This document shows, in pieces, positions 45,633 through 53,901 of a stretch of 64,000 bases of DNA. The notes beneath the pieces were generated by a model, which was not told the origin of the DNA, searched no databases, and saw nothing but the letters and a program-made list of their open reading frames with translations. The translations under genes were made by a program, and so were the position numbers. The stretch lies in the NCBI RefSeq assembly GCF_000478175.1, contig NZ_KI515774.1, forward strand, positions 6,368 to 70,367, written 5' to 3'. This DNA comes from Corynebacterium sp. KPL1814 (GTDB taxonomy: Bacteria; Actinomycetota; Actinomycetes; Mycobacteriales; Mycobacteriaceae). How positions within the stretch are numbered: position 1 is the first letter of the stretch; every line of letters begins with the position of its first letter.

Positions 45633-46538
45633 ATGTTGAGCTTAATCATCATCGGCGTCATCATCTTGCTGATTCTCGGCACCGTATTCGATGGGTACTA
45701 CATCGTGCGTACCCGCGAGGCGGCCATCTTGGAACGGTTGGGTAAATTCCAGACGGTCGCCCACGCGGGCTTGCACTTCAAGATGCCCTGGATCGACCGC
45801 GTGCGCGATAAGATTTCGCTGCAGGTGCGCCAGCTGGACGTGATGGTAGAAACCAAGACGAAGGATAATGTCTTCGTCCAAATTCCGGTCGCGGTGCAGT
45901 ACGAGGTCGTAGAGGGCCGCGAGCGCGAGGCCTTTTATATGCTGTCCAACCACGAGCAGCAGATCGTGGCCTATGTGCAAGATAATGTGCGCTCGTCGGT
46001 GGCGAATATGGGCTTGGATGAGTCCTTTTCCTCCAAGGACACCATCGCGCAGAACGTGGCGGCCTCGCTGCGGGATAATATGGCCGAATACGGCTGGAAC
46101 TTCGTCAATACGCTGGTAACCGATATCCGCCCGGATTCCCGCGTGCGTGAATCCATGAACTCCATTAACGCGGCGCAGCGCGAGCGCGAGGCGGCCATCG
46201 CCCAGGCGGAGGCGGAAAAGATTCGCGTGGTCAAAGAAGCCGAGGGTGCCGCGGAGGCAAAGAAGCTGCAGGGTAGGGGCGTTGCCGAGCAGCGCAAGGA
46301 GATTGTAGAGGGCATCGCCCAGCAATACGAGCTACTGCGCGATGCCGGGGTCCAGGAATCCCCCGAGGTCCTCATGCTGGTATCGCAGTACCTCGATGCG
46401 ATGGTCGATGTCTCGAATAACGGCCAAGCCTCCGTGCTCTACATGCCGTCCAATCCGCAGGGCATGGGCGACCTATTCAGCGGCATGCGCGACGTGCTGA
46501 TGGCCGACCGCGCGCTCGACGAGTCCACCGGGCGATAA
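45633..46538 (+). CDS. SPFH/stomatin-like membrane protein
   Basis: 301 residues: one N-terminal TM (about 2-20), the SPFH domain opening with VRTREAAILERLGKFQTVAHAGLHFKMP in the classic order (EAAILERLG, GLHFKMP), and a helical coiled-coil rich in Glu/Ala (about 180-240). Such proteins assemble membrane microdomains and often regulate proteases or channels; the usual NfeD partner is not adjacent. An AGGGAGAGG ribosome binding site precedes the ATG. Confidence 0.88.
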   Translation: MLSLIIIGVIILLILGTVFDGYYIVRTREAAILERLGKFQTVAHAGLHFKMPWIDRVRDKISLQVRQLDVMVETKTKDNVFVQIPVAVQYEVVEGREREAFYMLSNHEQQIVAYVQDNVRSSVANMGLDESFSSKDTIAQNVAASLRDNMAEYGWNFVNTLVTDIRPDSRVRESMNSINAAQREREAAIAQAEAEKIRVVKEAEGAAEAKKLQGRGVAEQRKEIVEGIAQQYELLRDAGVQESPEVLMLVSQYLDAMVDVSNNGQASVLYMPSNPQGMGDLFSGMRDVLMADRALDESTGR

Positions 46539-46542
46539 AGGC

Positions 46543-47937
46543 CTACCTGCGTCGCAGGGAGAGGACCAGCCCCAGGATGACGGGAACGCCGCCCATGATG
46601 AGAAGGTAGGTCGTTTCGGCGGATGCCGAGGTGGGATCGTATAGCTGCGACATCGAACCGGCCAGCGAGGTGCCGATGGCCATCGTGAGGAAGTACAGCG
46701 CGGAAAAGCGGGTGGCATAGGCCCGTGGCGCGTGGGCGGCGGATGCGGCCATGCCCACTGGGCCGATGAAGAGCTCGCCGAGCGACATCAAAAAGATGGT
46801 GCCCGCTAGCACGAGGAACGGCGTGGAATTTTCCCCGCCGCTGACAAAGGGCAGCAGGAGGAACATGCCTGCACCGGCGAAGATGATGCCGCAGCCCATG
46901 AGCGCGCGCCGCGAGTTGGCCCAGCGCGTCATGCCCGCCGCCAACGGCAGCGAGAGCAGCAGGATAAATAGCGGGTTGAGTGATTGCGTCCAAGCCGGTG
47001 GGATCTCGACCCCGCCGATGGTTCGGTTGAGGCGCTGATCCGAATAGACCGCAAGCACGCCGTAGATTTGTGGTTGCAGGGTCCAGTAGGCTGTCGAGCA
47101 GGCGAAGAGCGGAATGAAATCCAGGATGCGGCGCCGCTCATCCGCGGTGACCTGCGGGGATCGCAGCATGCTGGCAAAAAGCCCCGCCGCGGCCGCTACC
47201 GTGGCGATAAGAAGCAGCACGGTCAGCGTGCCTGGGGAGACGGTGATGACGAGCAGCACGCCGGCTACAAGCGCCGCCAGCGCGATCAGCCCCGCCTTAC
47301 CCGGGGCCTGGGTGGGGTGTGGTGGGCGCGACGGAACGTTTATCTTTTTCCGCAGTGCGCCGTAGGTGGCGCAGCCGCAGCACATGAGCACCGCTGCGGC
47401 GAAGAATCCGGCGTGGTAGCCGTATTCCTCCGCCAGCCACCCAGTGAGCATGGGGCCAAAGAGCGCGCCGACATTGATGCCGAGGTAGAAAATCTGGAAG
47501 GCCCCGTCGCGCGCGCCGGCCTCGGCGGGAAAAGCGGCGCCCAGAATCGTAATCGCGGCGGTCTTGAGCAGCCCCGAGCCGAGAGCGAGCGGCAAAAGCC
47601 CGATGATGAGCCCCGCCGTGCCGGGGACGAGCGAGAGGGCAAAGTGCCCGCACACCAACAGCCCGGCGCCGGTAAGCAGGGTGCGCTCGGCGCCCAAGAG
47701 CCGGTCGCTGACCCAGCCACCCACAAACGTGAAAAGATAGAGCAGGCTGCCGTACGCGCCGACGAGCGCGGTGGCCTGCGTTTGCTCCATACCGAGCCCA
47801 CCGGAGGTGGAGTAGAGGTAGTACGCGAGGATGGCTTGCATGCCATAAAAGCTGAAGCGCTCCCACATCTCGATGCCCGCAACCGCCGGCAAAACCACGG
47901 GTACGCGGCGAATTGAACGCCGTTCAAGAACTTTCAT
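46543..47937 (-). CDS. POT-family proton-dependent oligopeptide transporter
   Basis: 464 residues, 12-14 TM helices, with the POT signature EMWERFSFYGMQAIL (about 23-37) and the second signature near GINVGALFGPMLTGWL. These import di- and tripeptides with protons. The ATG at 47937 has TATAGT 7 nt upstream, and a BioQ-like palindrome lies just inside the coding start. In C. glutamicum a peptide permease is likewise divergent from bioA and under BioQ, so peptide or biotin-related (biocytin-like) uptake is possible. It is convergent with the SPFH gene (4 bp gap). Confidence 0.88.
   Translation of the reverse strand: MKVLERRSIRRVPVVLPAVAGIEMWERFSFYGMQAILAYYLYSTSGGLGMEQTQATALVGAYGSLLYLFTFVGGWVSDRLLGAERTLLTGAGLLVCGHFALSLVPGTAGLIIGLLPLALGSGLLKTAAITILGAAFPAEAGARDGAFQIFYLGINVGALFGPMLTGWLAEEYGYHAGFFAAAVLMCCGCATYGALRKKINVPSRPPHPTQAPGKAGLIALAALVAGVLLVITVSPGTLTVLLLIATVAAAAGLFASMLRSPQVTADERRRILDFIPLFACSTAYWTLQPQIYGVLAVYSDQRLNRTIGGVEIPPAWTQSLNPLFILLLSLPLAAGMTRWANSRRALMGCGIIFAGAGMFLLLPFVSGGENSTPFLVLAGTIFLMSLGELFIGPVGMAASAAHAPRAYATRFSALYFLTMAIGTSLAGSMSQLYDPTSASAETTYLLIMGGVPVILGLVLSLRRR
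47913..47927. promoter_or_regulatory. BioQ-like operator between POT transporter and bioA
   Basis: TTGAACGCCGTTCAA is a perfect palindrome containing TGAAC-N3-GTTCA, very close to the TGAAC-N3-GTTAC motif reported for the TetR repressor BioQ. It covers codons 4-9 of the POT gene and lies about 20 bp upstream of the bioA -10, where a -35 would be. Confidence 0.6.
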
Positions 47938-47944
47938 AAAAAGG

Positions 47945-47950
47945 ACTATA
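47945..47950 (-). promoter_or_regulatory. -10 element of the POT transporter gene
   Basis: TATAGT on the minus strand, 7 nt before the ATG at 47937. It overlaps the bioA -10 on the other strand. Confidence 0.5.
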
Positions 47951-47952
47951 GC
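47947..47952 (+). promoter_or_regulatory. -10 element of bioA
   Basis: TATAGC, 8 nt before the GTG at 47961. The overlap with the divergent -10 means the two promoters may compete. Confidence 0.4.
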
Positions 47953-47960
47953 GGCCGAGC

Positions 47961-49253
47961 GTGTGTGCTAGATCTAATTTGGTGGATATTTCTACTAATG
48001 ACATAGCGACAATCGATGCCCACCACATCTGGCACCCCTACGCCGAGCCCGGCGCGCCCACGCGCGTCGTGGAGTCGGCCGCGGGCGTCCACCTCACGCT
48101 TGCCGATGGCACCCAGCTCATCGACGCCATGTCCTCCTGGTGGGCCGCCGCCCACGGGCACAGCCACCCGCGGCTTACCGCGGCCGCCAAGGAGCAGATC
48201 GATCGCATGAGCCACGTGATGTTCGGCGGGCTCACGCACGAGCCGGCGGCGCGGCTGACGGCCAATCTTATGGAGCTTACGCGCCACGACTTCGCGCAGG
48301 TCTTTTATGCGGACTCGGGATCGGTTTCGGTGGAGGTAGCAATCAAGATGGCCCTGCAATATCAGCAGGGGATTGGCCACCCGGAGCGCACCAAGATGCT
48401 GACCTGGCGCTCGGGTTATCACGGTGATACGTTTGCGGCGATGAGCGTGTGCGATCCCGATGGCGGCATGCACTCGATGTGGACCGGTACCCTGGCACAG
48501 CAGATTTTCGCCCCGGCACCGCCCACGCGCGGGGCGAGCGAGAAGGCGCGCGAGGACTACCTGCGCGAATTGGAGGGCTGCATTACCGACGAGGTCGCGG
48601 CCCTTATCATCGAGCCCGTCGTCCAAGGCGCCGGCGGCATGCGCTTCCACGATCACGAGCTGGTGCGCGGGGCGCGCGAAATCTGCGACCGCCACGGAAT
48701 CCTGCTGATCGCGGATGAAATCGCCACGGGGTTTGGGCGCACCGGGGACCTCTTTACCACCCAGGCGGCGGGAGTGGTGCCAGATATCATGTGCGTGGGC
48801 AAGGCGATGACCGGTGGTTTCATGACGATGGCCGCCACGCTTGCCACCGCCCGGGTAGCCGAGGGTATGCACCCCCGCGCGCTTATGCACGGACCGACCT
48901 TTATGGCTAACCCGCTGGCCTGCGCGGTATCTGCCGAGGCGACCTCCATGATCCTGGAGGGCAGGTGGCGGGGGCAGGTTGCGGGCATCGAGAAGCAGCT
49001 GCGCGCCGGGCTTGCCGGGTTGGAGGGCGAGCCGGGCGTGGCGGACGTGCGGGTGCTGGGCGCTATTGGCGTGGTGGAGATGGAGCGCGACGTCGACATG
49101 GCAGGCGCCACGGATGCGGCGGTGGACCAGGGCGTGTGGCTGCGCCCGTTCGGCCGCCTCATCTACACCATGCCGCCGTTTATTAGCACCGAGGACGAGG
49201 TCGCGCAGATTTGCCGCGGGGTGCGCGCTGCGGTGGCAGGAGGAAAGCGATGA
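47961..49253 (+). CDS. bioA: Adenosylmethionine-8-amino-7-oxononanoate aminotransferase BioA
   Basis: 430 residues. Fold type I PLP enzyme: substrate-site MSSWWAAAHGHSHP near the start, YADSGSVSVEVAIKMA, cofactor aspartate in LIADEIATGFGRTG and the PLP lysine in CVGKAMTGG. It makes 7,8-diaminopelargonate from KAPA in biotin synthesis. The start is GTG 47961; GTG 47982 is an alternative (TAGATC 7 nt before it). It overlaps bioD by 4 bp. bioB and bioF are not in the window. Confidence 0.93.
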   Translation: MCARSNLVDISTNDIATIDAHHIWHPYAEPGAPTRVVESAAGVHLTLADGTQLIDAMSSWWAAAHGHSHPRLTAAAKEQIDRMSHVMFGGLTHEPAARLTANLMELTRHDFAQVFYADSGSVSVEVAIKMALQYQQGIGHPERTKMLTWRSGYHGDTFAAMSVCDPDGGMHSMWTGTLAQQIFAPAPPTRGASEKAREDYLRELEGCITDEVAALIIEPVVQGAGGMRFHDHELVRGAREICDRHGILLIADEIATGFGRTGDLFTTQAAGVVPDIMCVGKAMTGGFMTMAATLATARVAEGMHPRALMHGPTFMANPLACAVSAEATSMILEGRWRGQVAGIEKQLRAGLAGLEGEPGVADVRVLGAIGVVEMERDVDMAGATDAAVDQGVWLRPFGRLIYTMPPFISTEDEVAQICRGVRAAVAGGKR

Positions 49254-49924
49254 TTATCTTTGTCACCGGCACCAATACCGACGTGGGAAAGACGGTGGCC
49301 ACGGCGGCGCTCGCCAGCGCCTTTGCCCAGAGCGGGCGCGAGGTCGTCTATGCCAAGCCCCTGCAGACCGGCGAGCCGGACAAGAGCGGCGACGCGGCGA
49401 CGGTGCGGGACCTGGCCGGGGTCGAGGTCACGGAGATGGCGCGCTTTCCCGAACCGCTAGCACCGAACCTCTCGGCGCGCCGGGCGGGCATGACGCCGCC
49501 GAGCAAAGAGGAGCTCCGGGACTGGGTGGCGGGGTTGGACGCACCAGGCCGTGTGGTGCTGGTGGAAGGCGCCGGCGGTCTGCTGGTGCGTTTGGCAGAC
49601 GACTACACGCTTGCCGATGTCGCTACCAACCTCCTCATCGTCACCTCCCTCGGCCTCGGCAGCCTCAACGCCGCCGAGCTCACCGTCCGCGAGGCGCAGC
49701 GGCGCGGGATTAACGTGATGGGGCTTATCGGCGGCAGTTTGCCCGCGAGGCCGGATCTGGCGACGCGGCTGAACGTGGATGAGCTTCCGGCGGTCACGGG
49801 TTGCCGGTTGTGGGGCAGTGTGCCAGAGGGCGCAGGTGCGCTGGGCCGGGAGGACTTCGACCGGATGTCCCGGACGCACTTTCCCGCTGTTGTGTGCGCA
49901 GAGCTGCTTAGGCACGCCGAGTAG
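49250..49924 (+). CDS. bioD: Dethiobiotin synthetase BioD
   Basis: 224 residues from the ATG at 49250 (ATGA overlap with bioA). P-loop GTNTDVGKT (about 7-15), carbamate-site lysine in YAKPLQTG, and VEGAGGLLVRL. It closes the ureido ring of dethiobiotin with CO2 and ATP. It is coexpressed with bioA under the BioQ-like site. Confidence 0.93.
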   Translation: MIIFVTGTNTDVGKTVATAALASAFAQSGREVVYAKPLQTGEPDKSGDAATVRDLAGVEVTEMARFPEPLAPNLSARRAGMTPPSKEELRDWVAGLDAPGRVVLVEGAGGLLVRLADDYTLADVATNLLIVTSLGLGSLNAAELTVREAQRRGINVMGLIGGSLPARPDLATRLNVDELPAVTGCRLWGSVPEGAGALGREDFDRMSRTHFPAVVCAELLRHAE

Positions 49925-49945
49925 CGCTACCTCGATGAGGCAGCG

Positions 49946-50932
49946 CTAGCGGACCCAGCGGACCTTGCCGTTTACCCGGGCAAGGCGGCCGCGCAGGGGA
50001 GGGGCATTGGGATCGTCTTGGTTCACCCCGTTGTGGTATGGGCAACACACCGTGAGGTTATCCGCGTTGGTCATCCCGCCGTGCTTCCACGCCTGCAGGT
50101 GATGGATCTGAGACTTATCCGCCGGGTGATTGCACGGCGGCCACGGGCAGGTGGGGTTTTCGGCGGCGGCCATCAGCCGCTGCTTTTCCGAGGCGAAGCG
50201 CGAGGTCCGATACAGGTTGACCGGGCCCTTTACCGGGTGGATTAGCGTGGCTAGCCCGTGCTCACTGAAGGTGCGCTCGACGAGCTGCGCGCCGGTGATG
50301 GTCGAGCCGTTGGTCAGCCGAAGCGTGACCTCGTCGCCATCGCCTTCCAGTATTTGATCCAGCGCGTTGAGCGGGATAATCACGTTCGTCGTGGTCTGCA
50401 CCGTGGCAGCGCCCTCGCCGCGGAGGAGTTCGCGGAAGGATGCCAGTGGGTTTTCGGGGTCGAGGGCGGAATCGAGATCCGCGAGGAAGGACGAGGGCGC
50501 GGTAATGCGCATCGTCCACGGGCCTTCCGGGCGGCGCAGGAGTTGCACGCCCTCGCGCGGCGGCCGGCGGCGCGGGCGCCATTCGCGCAGGCGCTTTTTA
50601 GCGAGCCGGGCGATCTCAGAAGCCGGTCCGTGCTGCCGGCACAGCTCTACACGCAGGTTCCACGCGGCGCGCTTGGTGGCCGCGCGGGTGGCGTACTTCT
50701 CGATGAGCTTGAGCGTCACCAAATCGTGGTGGCGCGCGCCCGCGGCGGCAAGGCGCTGCTTGCGGCTAAAGGAAGTGGTGCCGAAATAAACCTCCGCCAG
50801 GCAGAGCAGCTCGCGGGCCTCGACATCCGGCAGGCCGAGCTCAACGAGGGCGCTTTCAGGCATACCGTGGGCCTCGGCGAGGATATCCATCGCCGAGGAA
50901 ATCTGGGTGGCATAGGCCTGCAGTGCGTTCAT
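49946..50932 (-). CDS. HNH endonuclease signature protein (DUF222-like)
   Basis: 328 residues. The C-terminal HNH motif is intact: CPWPPCNHPADKSQIHHL, then the asparagine in MTNADNLTVCCPYHN, with four cysteines as a likely zinc knuckle. The N-terminal ~240 residues are helical and basic, as in actinobacterial DUF222-HNH proteins, many of which occur in repeated families of unknown role. TAGATT lies 7 nt before the ATG at 50932. No partner restriction or phage gene is adjacent. Confidence 0.8.
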   Translation of the reverse strand: MNALQAYATQISSAMDILAEAHGMPESALVELGLPDVEARELLCLAEVYFGTTSFSRKQRLAAAGARHHDLVTLKLIEKYATRAATKRAAWNLRVELCRQHGPASEIARLAKKRLREWRPRRRPPREGVQLLRRPEGPWTMRITAPSSFLADLDSALDPENPLASFRELLRGEGAATVQTTTNVIIPLNALDQILEGDGDEVTLRLTNGSTITGAQLVERTFSEHGLATLIHPVKGPVNLYRTSRFASEKQRLMAAAENPTCPWPPCNHPADKSQIHHLQAWKHGGMTNADNLTVCCPYHNGVNQDDPNAPPLRGRLARVNGKVRWVR

Positions 50933-50939
50933 GCCTGCA

Positions 50940-50945
50940 AATCTA
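50940..50945 (-). promoter_or_regulatory. -10 element of the HNH gene
   Basis: TAGATT on the minus strand, 7 nt before the ATG at 50932. Confidence 0.5.
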
Positions 50946-51016
50946 GGCGCGCGCTACCGCGGCGCCAATCGGGCGCGGTACGTGCCTGTGGATAACTTGT
51001 ATAAACGTCTACAAAT

Positions 51017-51634
51017 TTATCCCGCAGCCACCGCAAAGAGATACGAAATCAGCATGCGCTTTAGCTCCATGACCACGGAATCAAACTTGTCTGGATCGCC
51101 CGAAATGGCGTAATTGAGCAGCGAAACTACGGTGTGGATAAGGAAGCGCGCCAGCTCAATGCGTTGCGCATCGCTGTGCTCGGTGGCAAGGGGGCGGAGG
51201 ATCTCGGCAAGCGGCTCCAAGAGCTGCAGCTCGGTATCGGCGGCCGTGGCCCGCGTCGCTGGGGTGGACTGGATGGCGTGCCAAACGGCGCGCCGGGAAG
51301 GATCCTCGCGCCACATCCGCGCCAAGTGGTCGATGAATTCATCCAAAACATCCGGCCACTGCGGGGCCGGCACGAGGCGCGAAAAGCGCTCGATTTCGGC
51401 CAGGCTGGTGGCGGTATCTTGCCGGTCGAGCTCGCAGATGAGCACGTATTTATTGGCAAAGAACTGATACAGCGTGCCGATGGGGACCCCAGCGCGGTGG
51501 GCGACTTCATCGAAGGTGAAGGATTCGAAGCCGACATCGACAAGCACGGCGCGCGCCGCCTGCACAATGCGCTCAAAGCGCTCCCGGCTGCGCGCCTGCG
51601 CTGGCCGACGCCGCGGGACGAGGATTTCCTCCAC
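51017..51634 (-). CDS. TetR-family transcriptional regulator
   Basis: 205 residues. The N-terminal helix-turn-helix (about 16-62; FDEVAHRAGVPIGTLYQFFANKYVL) is standard TetR; the C-terminal helical domain (about 75-200) would bind an unknown ligand. It starts 4 bp after bcp, so the two are cotranscribed. The pairing of bcp with a TetR regulator is also found in C. glutamicum. The target genes are not evident from this window. Confidence 0.85.
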   Translation of the reverse strand: MEEILVPRRRPAQARSRERFERIVQAARAVLVDVGFESFTFDEVAHRAGVPIGTLYQFFANKYVLICELDRQDTATSLAEIERFSRLVPAPQWPDVLDEFIDHLARMWREDPSRRAVWHAIQSTPATRATAADTELQLLEPLAEILRPLATEHSDAQRIELARFLIHTVVSLLNYAISGDPDKFDSVVMELKRMLISYLFAVAAG

Positions 51635-51638
51635 CGGC

Positions 51639-52106
51639 TTACTCGAGGCCCTTCATCACGCGCGCGACGTGCCCAGTGGCCTTCACGTTGTAGTGGGTCT
51701 GGCCGATGGTGCCATCCGGCTCCACGAGGAAGGTGGAACGGATAACGCCTTGGACCACCTTGCCGTAGTTCTTCTTCTCCCCGAAGGCGCCATACGCGGT
51801 CATGACGGACTTATCTGGATCAGAAAGCAGCGGGAAGTTGAGATCGTGATCATCGCGGAACTTCGCCAGCGCCTCGGGTTTATCGGGGGAGATGCCTACC
51901 ACCGCGATATTGAGGTCATTGAGTTCCGCTAAGGAATCGCGGAAATCGCAGGCTTCCTTGGTGCAGCCCGGCGTATTGGCACGCGGATAGAAGTACACCA
52001 GCACGCGCTGGCCTGCGTAATCGGACAGGGACACGGTGTTGCCGGTGGCATCGGCAAGCGCAAAAGCTGGGGCAGTATCTCCTACGTTCAAACGAGTTTC
52101 AGTCAT
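51639..52106 (-). CDS. bcp: Thioredoxin-dependent thiol peroxidase Bcp
   Basis: 155 residues from the ATG at 52106. Peroxiredoxin Q type with peroxidatic and resolving cysteines in TPGCTKEACDFRD (about 46-51, C-x4-C), FYPRANTPGC loop and GVIRSTFLVEPDG. It reduces hydroperoxides using thioredoxin. TAAAGT lies 7 nt before the ATG, pointing to a leaderless mRNA, although AGG occurs in the spacer. Confidence 0.93.
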   Translation of the reverse strand: MTETRLNVGDTAPAFALADATGNTVSLSDYAGQRVLVYFYPRANTPGCTKEACDFRDSLAELNDLNIAVVGISPDKPEALAKFRDDHDLNFPLLSDPDKSVMTAYGAFGEKKNYGKVVQGVIRSTFLVEPDGTIGQTHYNVKATGHVARVMKGLE

Positions 52107-52113
52107 GGGACCT

Positions 52114-52119
52114 ACTTTA
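52114..52119 (-). promoter_or_regulatory. -10 element of bcp-tetR
   Basis: TAAAGT on the minus strand, 7 nt before the ATG at 52106. Confidence 0.45.
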
Positions 52120-52203
52120 CGTGCTCCCCGGCCTGCGCGGGGGAGGCCCTGCACGGTAAGATAAGCTCGTTAAGAGCGAAACTTAAGCTAAGAGGAGAAT
52201 TCC

Positions 52204-52482
52204 GTGGCACGCAATATTGAAGATATTCAACGCGATATCGAACGCACCCGGCGTCAGCTGGCTAGCACCCTGGATGAAATTGCGGATCGCAGCAAGCCGC
52301 AAAACCTCGTCGATGACGCCAAGAACGCCGCCACCGAAAAGTTGCAGGACCGCAACGTGCAGTTGGTGCTCGGTGGCGTCGGCGCGGCCGTCGCTGGGCT
52401 GATCGCCTATTCCGTGTTCCGCTCGCGCCGCCGCAAGAGCGACCTGAAGGAATTGCAGCGCTTGCTGTCTGAGCGCCACTAA
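52204..52482 (+). CDS. DUF3618 family membrane protein
   Basis: 92 residues. The N-terminal half is an amphipathic, charged helix with the family opening ARNIEDIQRDIERTRRQLAST (shown by IQRDIERTRRQLA); one TM (about 57-75) and a basic tail follow. The family is small, actinobacterial and of unknown function; topology suggests a membrane-tethered coiled coil. GTG start with AGAGGAGA upstream. Confidence 0.88.
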   Translation: MARNIEDIQRDIERTRRQLASTLDEIADRSKPQNLVDDAKNAATEKLQDRNVQLVLGGVGAAVAGLIAYSVFRSRRRKSDLKELQRLLSERH

Positions 52483-52495
52483 TTTTCCCTGCCTT

Positions 52496-52525
52496 ACCCC
52501 CACGCGCGCCGTGGGGGCTTTTTTC
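52496..52525 (+). terminator. Terminator after the DUF3618 gene
   Basis: Stem CCCCCACG/CGTGGGGG, then six T. Confidence 0.85.
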
Positions 52526-52526
52526 G

Positions 52527-52532
52527 TATGCT
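52527..52532 (+). promoter_or_regulatory. -10 element of glsA
   Basis: TATGCT, 8 nt before the ATG at 52541, directly behind the terminator T-run. Confidence 0.4.
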
Positions 52533-52540
52533 AAGTTGCG

Positions 52541-53818
52541 ATGAAAACTCCAATTCCTTTTTATTTGCAGGAAATTTTGACCCAGGTGCGAGGAAACCGC
52601 AGCGGCGCGGTGGCGGACTATATTCCCGAGCTCGCCAAGGCGGAACCGGACTACCTCGGCGTGGCCATCTGCACCACGACGGGGCACGTATATTCCGCTG
52701 GCGATGCAGAGGTGGAATTTACCTTGCAGTCCGTGTCGAAGCCCTTTGCGTATGCTCTAGCGCTGCAGGAGCTCGGCTTGGATGCGGTGCGTGAGATCGT
52801 TGGTATGGAGCCGTCCGGCGAGGCCTTCAACGAGCTTTCGCTGAACCGCTATGACCACCGGCCGGTGAATCCGATGATCAATGCGGGCGCGATCGCGGTA
52901 ACGCAGCTGATTAACGGCGTGGATTCGGATCCGGCCGAGCGCGTGGAACAGCTGCGCAGCTACTTTTCGCGGCTGGCGGGCCGCGAGTTGAAGATTGATG
53001 AAAAGGTGCGCGATTCCGAGCTGCAGGTCTCCGATAGGAACCTGTCTTTGGCGCATATGCTGCGCAATTACGACATCATCCAGGACGAGGCCCACGATGC
53101 GGTTTCGACCTACGTGGAGCAGTGCTCGATTAAGGTCACGGTGCGCGACCTCGCCGTGATGTCTGCCACCTTGGCCAATGGTGGCACGCAGCCGGTGACG
53201 GGGGAGAAGATTCTCGATGCCGATGTCTGCCGCCTGACGCTTTCTGTCATGAGCTCTGCGGGCATGTACGACGGCGCTGGGCGCTGGATGGCCGAGGTTG
53301 GTATCCCGGCGAAATCCGGTGTTTCGGGCGGCCTGCTGGGAACCCTGCCTGGCCAATTGGGGGTAGCGACGTTTTCGCCGCGGCTTAACAAGGAGGGCAA
53401 TTCCGTCCGTGGGGTGGATGCCTTGACCTTGCTCTCGAAGGATATGGGGCTGCACTTGATGTCCACGGATGAGCGCTACGGCGTGCACCCCGTGCGCAGG
53501 ATGGAGACCGAGGACGATCTCACGGTGATCTTCCTGCAGGGGCTTATCAACTTCAATGCGGCGGAGACCATCTTGCACCAACTCACCGAATGTGAATTTG
53601 GTGAGGGCACGGTGGTGCTGGAGCTATCCCATATCACCGGATCCAACCGGATGGGCCGGCGCATGCTGAAGGAAGGCCTCAGGCGCATCCGCGAGGCTGG
53701 TTTCGATATCGCCATCGTGGATCCGGACGGCGAATTGGAGGACCGTACCATGGCGGACGGCACTAAGGTGCCCAAGGGTGAGCCGGAAGATTACGCAATC
53801 GCCGAGGAGGTAGTTTAG
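52541..53818 (+). CDS. glsA: Glutaminase GlsA with C-terminal STAS domain
   Basis: 425 residues. The serine-dependent beta-lactamase-fold glutaminase (about 1-305) shows the SxxK motif in LQSVSKPFAYAL, NPMINAGAIAV and GVSGGLLGTLP. The remaining ~110 residues (from about 325; VIFLQGLINFNAAETI) form a STAS domain, an arrangement known in some long bacterial and actinobacterial glutaminases, possibly for regulation. It releases ammonia and glutamate from glutamine. Its stop codon lies inside a DtxR-like box serving the next operon. Confidence 0.9.
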   Translation: MKTPIPFYLQEILTQVRGNRSGAVADYIPELAKAEPDYLGVAICTTTGHVYSAGDAEVEFTLQSVSKPFAYALALQELGLDAVREIVGMEPSGEAFNELSLNRYDHRPVNPMINAGAIAVTQLINGVDSDPAERVEQLRSYFSRLAGRELKIDEKVRDSELQVSDRNLSLAHMLRNYDIIQDEAHDAVSTYVEQCSIKVTVRDLAVMSATLANGGTQPVTGEKILDADVCRLTLSVMSSAGMYDGAGRWMAEVGIPAKSGVSGGLLGTLPGQLGVATFSPRLNKEGNSVRGVDALTLLSKDMGLHLMSTDERYGVHPVRRMETEDDLTVIFLQGLINFNAAETILHQLTECEFGEGTVVLELSHITGSNRMGRRMLKEGLRRIREAGFDIAIVDPDGELEDRTMADGTKVPKGEPEDYAIAEEVV

Positions 53819-53833
53819 GTTTGGTTCACCTTA
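53815..53833. promoter_or_regulatory. DtxR iron box upstream of the siderophore ABC operon
   Basis: TTAGGTTTGGTTCACCTTA matches the DtxR consensus TTAGGTTAGGCTAACCTAA at 15 of 19 positions. It overlaps the glsA stop codon and lies about 70 bp before the iron-binding lipoprotein gene. Confidence 0.7.
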
Positions 53834-53845
53834 CTTGGTTAAGCT

Positions 53846-53867
53846 AGGATAAGCTCGCACTTATCCT
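53846..53867. repeat. Perfect inverted repeat in the iron operon leader
   Basis: AGGATAAG and CTTATCCT separated by six bases. It lies between the DtxR box and the start codon and could be a second regulator site or an mRNA hairpin. Confidence 0.55.
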
Positions 53868-53901
53868 CAATTCGAGGAATCCGACTAACCAAGGACTCAA
53901 G

